This document shows positions 28,763 to 37,511 of a stretch of 37,511 nucleotides of DNA, one piece after another (within the stretch, counting starts at the first letter, position 1; each line of letters starts with the position of its first letter). The notes under the pieces are model-generated. The model saw nothing but the letters and a program-made list of their open reading frames with translations. It had not been told where the DNA came from and did not search any database. The position numbers and the translations under genes are program-made. Source of the stretch: Candidatus Aminicenantota bacterium (GTDB taxonomy: Bacteria > Acidobacteriota > Aminicenantia > Aminicenantales > Saccharicenantaceae); assembly GCA_017883305.1 (NCBI GenBank), contig JADGNU010000005.1, positions 1-37,511 of the forward strand. Reading direction: 5' to 3'.

Positions 28763-31402
28763 ATGGCCAACGATACCTCTCTGACCCCGATGATGGAGCA
28801 GTATTTCCGCATCAAGGAGCTCCATCGCGACGCCCTGCTTTTCTTCCGTTTGGGCGACTTCTACGAGATGTTCTATGAAGACGCCAAGATCGCCGCGCCC
28901 ATCCTCGACATCGCCTTGACCTCGCGGCAGAAGGTGCCCATGTGCGGCGTGCCCTATCACGCCGTCAATTCGTACCTGCCCAAGCTCCTGCGGCAGGGCT
29001 TTAAAGTGGCCATGTGCGAACAGGTCGAGGACCCCAAGGCGGCCAAGGGCGTCGTCCGGCGCGAGGTCATCAAGGTCCTGACGCCAGGCACGGCCGTCGA
29101 GATCGAGCTCGAAGAGGCCAAGGAGAGCACGTACATCGCTTCGCTGGCCCTCACCGATGACGGCTGGGGCCTGGCGTTGGTCGACCTCGCGGCCGGCGAG
29201 GTCCGGACCCTCGAGGGCGCCTGGGCCGAAGCCAAGCTCCTGGCCGACGAGCTCTTCAAAGCCGCGCCGAAGGAGATCCTCTATCCCGAAGGCGCGGAGG
29301 ACGCTCTGCGACGCGTCCTCCCCCTCGACGGGTCGAACGGTGCCGCCCTGAGCCCGGCCGAAGGCTGGCTCTTCGATCCGCCCCAGGCGGCCCGGGTGGT
29401 CCTCGAACACTTCGGCGCCAAATCGCTCGCCGGCTTCGGCCTCGAGGACAAGCCTCGGGCCGTGGCCGCGGCCGGGGCCCTCATCGCCTACGTCAAGAAG
29501 GTCCGGCAGGATTCCCTGGCCCTCGTCCACCGCCTCTCGTATCTCAACGCCGCGAGTCACCTCGTCCTCGACGCGACGACTGTCCGCAACCTCGAGCTCG
29601 TCCGTAACCTCCGCGACGGCAAGCTCAAGGGCACACTCCTCGACGTCATAGATTTCACGGTCACCGCTCCGGGCGGCCGCCTGCTCCGCTCCTGGCTCCT
29701 CCGGCCCCTCCGCGATGTCACCGAGATCGCCGCCCGCCAGGACGCCGTGGCCGAGGGTCTCGGCGCGACCATCGCCCGCCGCGAGATCCGCGAGACGCTC
29801 AAGGGCGTTCACGACCTGGAACGGCTCGTTGGAAAGATCGCCCTGGCCGCGGCGCACCCGCGCGACCTCGTCGCACTCAAGCTGTCGCTCGCCCCGCTGC
29901 CGTCGATCGAGCACGAGGTCCGCGCCTTCTCGTCCGGTCCCTTCAAAGAGGTGGCCGGCCGCTGGGATAACGCCGCCGACGTCGCCGCTCTTGTCGACAC
30001 GGCCATCCTCGACGAGCCCGCCTTTCTCTTGACCGAAGGCGGCATTATCAAGGACGGCTGGAATGCCGAGCTCGACGACCTGCGCTCGGTCAGCCGCTCC
30101 GGCAAGGGCTTCATCGCCCAGCTCGAGAGCCGCGAGCGGGAGCGCACCGGCATCGGCTCGCTCAAGGTCCGCTACAACAAGGTCTTCGGCTATTACATCG
30201 AAGTGACCAAGCCCCACCTGGACCGGGTCCCGGCCGATTACATGCGCAAGCAGACGCTGGTCAACTCCGAGCGCTTCCTCACGCCGGAGCTCAAGGAGTA
30301 CGAGGAGAAGGTCCTCCACGCCGAGGAGCGCATCGGCCTCCTCGAGCACCGCCTTTTCCTCGAGGTCCTCGAGACCGTCGCCCGGGAGACCCTGCGCCTG
30401 CAGCGGATGGCCGCCGATATCGCAGCGCTCGACGTCCTCCTGGCCCTGGCCGAGTGCGCCGCTTGCCGCGGCTACGTCCGCCCGACGGTCGACGAGGGGG
30501 ACGCGATCCGCATCGAGGCCGGCCGCCATGCCGTCATCGAAACGACCCAAGCCGAGCCCTTCATCCCCAACGACCTCGAGCTCGACGCCGCCGAGAACCA
30601 GATCCTGATCATCACCGGTCCGAACATGGGCGGCAAATCGACCTTCCTGCGCCAGGCCGCGCTCATCGTCCTCCTCGGCCAGATGGGCGCCTTCGTCCCG
30701 GCCAAGTCGGCGACGATCGGCCTCGTCGACCGCATCTTCACCCGCATCGGGGCCATGGACTTCCTCAGCGTCGGGCAGTCGACGTTCATGGTCGAGATGC
30801 TGGAGACGGCCGCGATCCTCCACAACGCCACCGCCCGCAGCCTCATCCTCCTCGACGAGGTCGGCCGGGGCACGAGCACTTTCGACGGCCTGAGCATCGC
30901 CTGGGCCGTCGCCGAGCGGCTTCACGAGCGCGAGGACGTCCGTCCGAAGACGCTCTTCGCCACGCACTACCACGAGCTGACCGAGCTCGCGCTGACCCTG
31001 CCGCGGATCAAGAACTATCACGTGTCGGTCAGGGAGTGGAAGGACGAAGTCGTCTTTCTGCGCAAGATCGTCGCCGGCCCGTCCGATCGGAGCTACGGCA
31101 TCCATGTCGCCAAGCTGGCCGGAATTCCCCGGGACGTTATCGACCGGGCTAGGGAGATCCTCTTCAATCTGGAGAAACAGGAGCTCGACGAGACCGGCCT
31201 GCCGCGTCTGGCCCACCGCGGCCGCCCGTCAGGGGACCGCAATCAGCTCATGCTCTTCGCCGAGGACCGGGAATTCGCCCTCCTGCGCGAGCTCAAGGAG
31301 GAGATCGAGGGTCTCGACCTCACGTCGCTGACCCCCCTCGAAGCGTTGAATATCCTGGCCGGGCTCAAAGGCCGGACCGGGTCCGGCTCGGCCGGTCAAT
31401 AA
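28763..31402 (+). CDS. mutS: DNA mismatch repair protein MutS
   Basis: This 879-aa ATPase recognises mismatches and small loops and recruits MutL. Domain I has the mismatch-wedge F-x-E motif as F33-Y34-E35 in GDFYEMFYEDA. Connector, core and clamp domains follow, then the ABC-type ATPase with Walker A TGPNMGGKST (about residues 618-627), Walker B LILLDEVGRGTSTFDG and the conserved histidine in FATHYHELTEL. Length matches bacterial MutS1; it is not the Smr-bearing MutS2. The ATG at 28763 has no Shine-Dalgarno, in line with a leader of only about 6 nt. The 3' end overlaps the small acidic-protein gene on the other strand by 7 bp. mutL is not in this window. Confidence 0.97.
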   Translation: MANDTSLTPMMEQYFRIKELHRDALLFFRLGDFYEMFYEDAKIAAPILDIALTSRQKVPMCGVPYHAVNSYLPKLLRQGFKVAMCEQVEDPKAAKGVVRREVIKVLTPGTAVEIELEEAKESTYIASLALTDDGWGLALVDLAAGEVRTLEGAWAEAKLLADELFKAAPKEILYPEGAEDALRRVLPLDGSNGAALSPAEGWLFDPPQAARVVLEHFGAKSLAGFGLEDKPRAVAAAGALIAYVKKVRQDSLALVHRLSYLNAASHLVLDATTVRNLELVRNLRDGKLKGTLLDVIDFTVTAPGGRLLRSWLLRPLRDVTEIAARQDAVAEGLGATIARREIRETLKGVHDLERLVGKIALAAAHPRDLVALKLSLAPLPSIEHEVRAFSSGPFKEVAGRWDNAADVAALVDTAILDEPAFLLTEGGIIKDGWNAELDDLRSVSRSGKGFIAQLESRERERTGIGSLKVRYNKVFGYYIEVTKPHLDRVPADYMRKQTLVNSERFLTPELKEYEEKVLHAEERIGLLEHRLFLEVLETVARETLRLQRMAADIAALDVLLALAECAACRGYVRPTVDEGDAIRIEAGRHAVIETTQAEPFIPNDLELDAAENQILIITGPNMGGKSTFLRQAALIVLLGQMGAFVPAKSATIGLVDRIFTRIGAMDFLSVGQSTFMVEMLETAAILHNATARSLILLDEVGRGTSTFDGLSIAWAVAERLHEREDVRPKTLFATHYHELTELALTLPRIKNYHVSVREWKDEVVFLRKIVAGPSDRSYGIHVAKLAGIPRDVIDRAREILFNLEKQELDETGLPRLAHRGRPSGDRNQLMLFAEDREFALLRELKEEIEGLDLTSLTPLEALNILAGLKGRTGSGSAGQ

Positions 31403-31749
31403 GAGTCGGTTTCGTCCTCGACGGAGAAGCCGTCCCCGATGTCCTCGTCGTCCTCTTCGTCCGCGTCTTCGTCGAGGTCCTTGTCGCCGTTGCCCGAGAA
31501 GTGCGCTTCGCCATCGTCCGACTTTCGCTCTTCGATGGCTTCCTCGAACTCGTCGCGGTCCTCGAAGCGGCGGAGGGTGTTGGAGGCCGCGTCGCTGTAG
31601 CAGAGCTCGAGGAAATCGTCCTCGATGACGAGGAACACGGACTTCGAATGTCCGGTCTGGAGGTTTCCGATCGTCTCGACGACTTCCGCGCTTTTCGATT
31701 TCCGGATCGCGTCGAGCGTCAGCCAGCTCGTAACTTCCATCTCTTCCAT
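31396..31749 (-). CDS. Small acidic protein of unknown function
   Basis: I do not recognise this 117-aa protein. The N-terminal two thirds (about residues 1-75) look like a compact alpha/beta domain, with LTLDAIRKSKSAEVVETIGNL and the beta-rich SVFLVIEDDFLELCYSD. The C-terminus (about 85-117) is an Asp/Glu-rich tail, probably disordered. There is no signal peptide. The ATG at 31749 has AGAGG 6 nt upstream, and a promoter with consensus TTGACA precedes it, so it is likely a real gene. Its stop lies inside the end of mutS (7-bp convergent overlap) and it is divergent from clpB. The acidic tail and the clpB neighbour allow a chaperone- or adaptor-like guess, no more. Confidence 0.7.
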   Translation of the reverse strand: MEEMEVTSWLTLDAIRKSKSAEVVETIGNLQTGHSKSVFLVIEDDFLELCYSDAASNTLRRFEDRDEFEEAIEERKSDDGEAHFSGNGDKDLDEDADEEDDEDIGDGFSVEDETDSY

Positions 31750-31768
31750 GACGCGCCTCTGCTGACAT

Positions 31769-31796
31769 TAGATATGCTTTTTTTTCCGCTTGTCAA
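31769..31796 (-). promoter_or_regulatory. Promoter for the small acidic protein
   Basis: TTGACA (31796-31791) and TATCTA (31774-31769) are 16 nt apart, with an A8 tract inside the spacer. The start would be near 31762, about 13 nt before the ATG. Confidence 0.55.
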
Positions 31797-31836
31797 GGGG
31801 GCATGCGGGGCCTGCGTTAGCCTTGAGCGCGAAGCC

Positions 31837-31865
31837 TTGACAGCCCTCCGCCGGGAGTCTCTAAT
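31837..31865 (+). promoter_or_regulatory. Promoter for clpB
   Basis: TTGACA (31837-31842) and TCTAAT (31860-31865) are 17 nt apart, a housekeeping-type promoter. No CIRCE-type TTAGCACTC/GAGTGCTAA palindrome and no convincing sigma-32 pair is visible. Confidence 0.6.
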
Positions 31866-31897
31866 AGGTAGGATAGTCCCTGAGGGAGGAGCGTCCG

Positions 31898-34480
<2,583 letters not shown>

Positions 34481-34550
34481 GGTCCTGGGTACCCGCCTTT
34501 TCCAATTTCGGATACAATGGGTCGACTCTCAGTCAGTGGAGATTTGAACC

Positions 34551-35840
34551 ATGACCAAAAAGATAGTCCTGGCGGCCATCGTGGGCCTATCCGTTCTGCC
34601 TTCGCTCGCGCCGGCGAATGGCCTCAATCTGAACGGGCTCGGCACCCGGGCCCAGGGAATGGGCGGCGCCTACGTAAGCATCGCCAACGATTTCAGCGCC
34701 GTCTTCTGGAACCCGGCCGGGGCGGCCGGCTTCCGGCAGACGACCTTCGGTTTTTATGCCTCAGATCTGATGCCTCGGACGACCTATCGCTTCATTCCGG
34801 AGGCCTCCCCGGATGCCCTGGTTGACGCCAAGACCAAGATCTCGCACTATCTGAGCTTCCTCGCTGGCTACTACAAGCCCCTAAGCTCCAAGATCGTTCT
34901 GGTCGTTGGCATCGGGACTCCCGCCGCCCAGGGGACGATGTGGAACTGAGCGGACTTCGCTAACATCTCGGACGGCATCACTTATGACTGGTCGAGCCGG
35001 GTCTATGTCTTTTCTCTTTCGCCGATGGTCGCGGCCAAGCTCAGCGAAGCGATCTCTGTCGGCGCGGCGATCAACGTCGATCACGGCACGTTCACGCTCA
35101 AGATGCCCGCGGGACCGTCCCAGGGGGTTCCGGCCTTTGAAGAGGTCGGGGCACCCCTCGCGGACCTCGGTCAGTACGAGGAAAACATGAATGGCTGGGG
35201 ATTCGGAGCGACCTTCGGCGTGCTTGTGAAGCCCGTCGAAAAGCTCTCGATCGGCTTGACCGTGCGGACGCCGAAGACCATCGCCTTCGAGGGCGCGGCC
35301 AGCATGTCCAACATGACCACGTTTGGGCTTCCCGGGAGCTCCGATCTCCGCCGCAAGATCACCTGGCCCTTGGGGATCGCGGGGGGCGTTTCCTTCCGGC
35401 CGGTCGAGCGCCTGTTCCTGAGCGCCGACGTGCACTGGACCCAGTGGTCAAAGCTCGATCAGATCACGACGACGTTCCTTGATTCCGTTTGGGCCGAGCT
35501 CGCCCTCGTCGATGGGAGGGATGTCCGGGACCTTAACTGGAAGGACGCGACCCAGATCCGCTTCGGCGCGGAATACCTCTTGAGCCCGTCGACCGCGCTC
35601 CGCGCCGGGTATTATCATGATCCGGCCCCCGGACGGGATTCGAGCCTCGACGTTCTCTTGCCGACTTTCACGAACAATGTGTTTTCAGTCGGGATCGGCA
35701 AGACTCTCGGAGGCCTTCAATTAGACTTCGGACTGGAGTACGTGGCGGGACTGAAGCGGCAATTGGAACTGTTCTTTTCGACCTTTGTCTTTACCAGCCA
35801 CGCGGTCGTTCCCTCCGTTTCGGCCAGCTACAGGTTCTGA
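34551..35840 (+). pseudogene. FadL/OmpP1-type outer-membrane protein, interrupted by in-frame TGA
   Basis: The frame would encode a 429-codon beta-barrel protein of the FadL/TodX family, which admits hydrophobic compounds through the outer membrane. A signal peptide (about residues 1-23, ending APANG), GLGTRAQGMGGAYVSIANDFSAVFWNPAG (family hallmark, shown here as positions about 30-58 with key residues GMGGA and NPAG), and the C-terminal ASYRF with terminal Phe are intact. A single TGA at 34947-34949 interrupts it after TMWN; reading continues in the same frame as ADFANISDG, with no shift and no missing sequence. The family usually has Gly here, so GGA-to-TGA is the simplest change. GGAG precedes the ATG. 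It could be a recent pseudogene, a sequencing error, or a readthrough site. The halves are 132 codons and about 297 codons. Confidence 0.8.
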
Positions 35841-35925
35841 CCCTCCGTCCGCACGCAGAGACGCCCTCTATCCTTAAGTAGGGAGTCTTTCTAAGTTGGA
35901 GGGTTAGGTCTGAGGCATAAAAAAA

Positions 35926-35998
35926 TGGCTAGGGACGGAATTGAACCGCCGACGCAAGGATTTTCAGTCCTTCGCTCTACCAACTGAGCTACCTAGCC
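35926..35998 (-). tRNA. tRNA-Phe (GAA)
   Basis: The minus strand folds into a full cloverleaf: seven-pair acceptor GGCTAGG/CCTAGCC, D-arm GCTC/GAGC, anticodon stem AAGGA/TCCTT with loop CTGAAAA (anticodon GAA), and T-arm with TTCAATT loop. The discriminator base is A and CCA is not encoded. A run of seven T follows at 35925-35919, which could end transcription. Confidence 0.97.
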
Positions 35999-36033
35999 AT
36001 CGCACCGTCCAGCGACCGCCGGAAAGCGCGTAA

Positions 36034-36062
36034 AGTATAGCTATTCGGGGTGCCAAAGTCAA
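36034..36062 (-). promoter_or_regulatory. Promoter for tRNA-Phe
   Basis: TTGACT (36062-36057) and TATACT (36039-36034) are 17 nt apart on the minus strand, with the start predicted near 36027, 29 nt before the tRNA. The insertion sequence begins 16 bp upstream of the -35 box, so the core promoter is intact but any upstream activating sequence was replaced. Confidence 0.7.
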
Positions 36063-36083
36063 CGGCCCGAGACCGTCTGTCAA

Positions 36084-36132
36084 GGCAACATGAATCTTTC
36101 CGGTCCTGGGCAACGTGAATCTTTCCGCTTTT
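36084..36132 (+). repeat. Left terminal repeat of the IS, two tandem units
   Basis: Outer unit 36084-36103 (GGCAACATGAATCTTTCCGG) and inner unit 36109-36132 (GGCAACGTGAATCTTTCCGC plus TTTT). Doubled units at an end usually serve as multiple transposase binding sites. Confidence 0.85.
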
Positions 36133-36140
36133 GTCATCAT

Positions 36141-37415
36141 CTAGGGTCTCTCGGGCAGATCGTCTGCGAACCGGTCTCTGTAAACCTTCCAAGGGTGCGT
36201 CGGGGGCGGTGTGTACTTGGGCGGCTTCGGCCTGACCACGGGCGCCGCCGGGATGCGCTTCGGCCGTTCGGGGATCTCCCGGTAGCCCAGGTCCCGGCCT
36301 TCGTAGCGGATGGCCATCCGACCGTCGAAGTGAAGCATCACCGTGGTCGGCCGGCCCAGCATCCGACGTGCCGGCTCCTCGATGACGAAGCGCCGGCCCT
36401 TCCAACGGATGATGTAGCCGTCGAGGATCGTCCGGACTGTCTTGAGGCAGAAGATCTCTTCGAACTTAAGCCCCTTGGGCAGCGGCCGGTGAAGGTCCTC
36501 CGGCTCGCGCGGTTCACGCTCAAACTGGGCGTTAAATCGAGGCAGATACGACTCAAGGAAGCGGTTCGCATCTTCCAGAGTCGAGATCGAAGCCAGCCGC
36601 AGCTCCTTGACCAGTCGGTCCTGAAGGGTGGCGAAGGCCCGCTCGATCCGGCCCTTGGCCTGCGGCGAGTGGGCATGGATGATCTTGATCCCCAGCTCCT
36701 GGGTCGCCCGTTCGAACTGGGTCGATGCCTCATCGCCCCTCAAGAGCTCGTCCTCGGAGGGGTGTCGAACCGTCTTATAAGTGCTGTGTTTATCAACGTA
36801 TAGGCTCTGGGGAAGCCCGTAGCGGCGGATATAGCCCTCGAGCACGTTCATGGCCGGATAAACCCCTTCATACTCGTAAAAATGGCCGCAGAAGCGGTTC
36901 CGCGCATCGTCCACCATGCCCATCAGGACGAGCTTCGGGCCGCGCTTCTCGAGCCAGGCGTGATGCGATCCGTCCATCTGAACCAGCTCCCCATAGTGGG
37001 CCCGTGGCTCCCGCCACGGGTGGACCTCGCTTTTATGCCGATGGACGCGCCACAACCCCGCCCCGATCATGATCTGGCGCATCTTCTCGTCACTGACCCT
37101 GATCTTGTCCCTCTTCCAGAGCTTCTCGGCCGCGAACTTAGGCTTGAAGTCCGGGTAACGAACCTTAACCAGGGTGACGATCTTGTCAACCAGTGTCTGC
37201 GCCAGCCGCTTCGGCGACGGCTTGCCCCGGTTCCCGTGAGCCAACCCCCTGGCCCCGTCCCGCTCGACCTTCCGGACCAGGTTCCGCACCTGGCGGGTCG
37301 AGAGATCCAACAGCTCAGCTGCGACCTTCTGCTTAAGCTCCCGCTTCATGACCCGCCGGACGATCGCCAGCCTCTCAAGCTCCTTCTTGGTCAACGTGAT
37401 CAGTTCCTCTCTCAC
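36141..37415 (-). CDS. DDE transposase, integrase-catalytic-domain type
   Basis: The product (424 aa) has an N-terminal helix-turn-helix (about residues 27-52, QKVAAELLDLSTRQVRNLVRKV), an rve-type catalytic core and a C-terminal basic, proline-rich tail. The probable catalytic triad is D148 in VQMDGSHHAW, D208 in LYVDKHSTY and E258 in GRIERAFATLQDRL. This layout fits ISNCY/IS1202-like transposases. The GTG start at 37415 follows a perfect AAGGAGG at 9 nt. The frame is intact and the ends are present, so the element could be active. The stop lies 8 bp inside the inner left repeat. Confidence 0.93.
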   Translation of the reverse strand: MREELITLTKKELERLAIVRRVMKRELKQKVAAELLDLSTRQVRNLVRKVERDGARGLAHGNRGKPSPKRLAQTLVDKIVTLVKVRYPDFKPKFAAEKLWKRDKIRVSDEKMRQIMIGAGLWRVHRHKSEVHPWREPRAHYGELVQMDGSHHAWLEKRGPKLVLMGMVDDARNRFCGHFYEYEGVYPAMNVLEGYIRRYGLPQSLYVDKHSTYKTVRHPSEDELLRGDEASTQFERATQELGIKIIHAHSPQAKGRIERAFATLQDRLVKELRLASISTLEDANRFLESYLPRFNAQFEREPREPEDLHRPLPKGLKFEEIFCLKTVRTILDGYIIRWKGRRFVIEEPARRMLGRPTTVMLHFDGRMAIRYEGRDLGYREIPERPKRIPAAPVVRPKPPKYTPPPTHPWKVYRDRFADDLPERP

Positions 37416-37457
37416 AGGGCCGGTCCTCCTTCTTGTCGAAGGAGTACCTTAGCCCAA

Positions 37458-37505
37458 AAAAGCGGAAATATTCACGTTGCCCAAAGCGGAAATTATCACG
37501 TTGCC
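37458..37505 (-). repeat. Right terminal repeat of the IS, two tandem units
   Basis: Read on the minus strand, the outer unit is 37505-37486 (GGCAACGTGATAATTTCCGC) and the inner unit is 37481-37458 (GGCAACGTGAATATTTCCGC plus TTTT). The inner units of both ends are nearly identical; the outer units are more diverged. Confidence 0.85.
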
Positions 37506-37511
37506 GCAACA

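Larger units (their letters stand above)
36078..37511 (-). mobile_element. Complete insertion sequence with doubled terminal repeats (ISNCY/IS1202-like)
   Basis: The 1434-bp element begins with TGTCAAGGCAAC and, on the opposite strand, ends with TGTTGCGGCAAC. Each end holds two direct copies of a 20-bp GGCAACRTGA...TTTCCG unit about 25 bp apart, in inverted orientation between ends. It encodes a single DDE transposase. The right edge equals the last base of the window, so the target duplication cannot be checked. Confidence 0.85.

Noticed and set aside
28679-31216. 845-residue open frame antisense to mutS
   Set aside because: Asp/Glu/Gly-rich shadow frame caused by GC-rich codon bias; mutS on the plus strand is unmistakable. 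Similar long antisense frames over hslU, clpB, ackA and the kinase were rejected for the same reason.
31750-31897. CIRCE or sigma-32 heat-shock control of clpB
   Set aside because: No TTAGCACTC/GAGTGCTAA palindrome and no CTTGAA/CCCCAT pair at proper spacing; a housekeeping-type promoter is the better match.
34947-34949. Selenocysteine codon in the FadL-type gene
   Set aside because: No convincing SECIS-like stem-loop follows the TGA, the family has no known Sec or Cys at this site, and a barrel strand/loop is an unlikely place for it.
35841-35925. Terminator after the FadL-type gene
   Set aside because: A weak CCCTCTA...TAGGG stem near 35868-35885 is followed by only a short T-run; too poor to annotate.
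36090-36803. 237-residue plus-strand open frame inside the IS
   Set aside because: It is antisense to the transposase, starts within the terminal repeat and has no family-like features.

Overview
The window is a dense, GC-rich bacterial chromosome segment that looks vertically inherited and housekeeping in character, ending in an insertion sequence. The envelope genes (TamB-like protein, Omp85 protein, FadL-type porin, SurA-type N-terminal domain, signal-peptide enzymes) point to a diderm. The two acyl-phosphate/acid-kinase pairs point to a fermentative, acetate- and butyrate-type metabolism. Together with the secreted M42 peptidases this recalls Acidobacteriota-like or Aminicenantes-like lineages; that placement is inference from style, not from a marker gene.

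Layout. Positions 21-2014 (minus) hold buk-ptb. Positions 2190-3472 (plus) hold two translationally coupled GNAT-fold proteins. Positions 3575-6212 hold pta (minus) and ackA (plus), divergent across a 313-bp region with several hairpins. Positions 6281-8496 (minus) hold a secreted M42-like pseudopeptidase overlapping a secreted M42 peptidase with a full metal site. Position 8620 onward has an AI-2E/PerM-family membrane protein. Positions 9659-12087 (minus) hold a transmembrane Ser/Thr kinase followed by a low-molecular-weight tyrosine phosphatase. Positions 12201-16315 (minus) hold a sugar nucleotidyltransferase and an exported GH2 beta-galactosidase.

Positions 16435-28154 (plus) form one tightly packed run of nine genes: hslV, hslU, a CGxKGPL lipoprotein, an FAH-family enzyme, a fructose-6-phosphate aldolase/transaldolase, a TamB-like protein, an Omp85 protein, a SurA-N-type chaperone and fabD. 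It joins cytosolic proteolysis, central carbon metabolism, outer-membrane biogenesis and fatty-acid synthesis. pgsA (minus) converges on fabD and diverges from mutS through two promoters whose -35 boxes are 2 bp apart; both transcripts look (nearly) leaderless. A small acidic protein lies tail-to-tail with mutS and head-to-head with clpB.

Positions 34551-35840 are a FadL/OmpP1-type gene interrupted by a single in-frame TGA. tRNA-Phe(GAA) follows on the minus strand with its own strong promoter. The window closes with a complete DDE-transposase insertion sequence (36078-37511) whose outer end coincides with the last base, as expected if a multicopy element broke the assembly.

Recurrent style features: 4-nt GTGA start/stop overlaps, good -35 TTGACA-like boxes with 16-18 nt spacers, and AAGGAG-type ribosome binding sites except where leaders are very short. 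The least ordinary items are the M42 enzyme/pseudoenzyme pair, the in-frame TGA in the porin gene, the back-to-back pgsA/mutS promoters and the large nested hairpins around pta/ackA.
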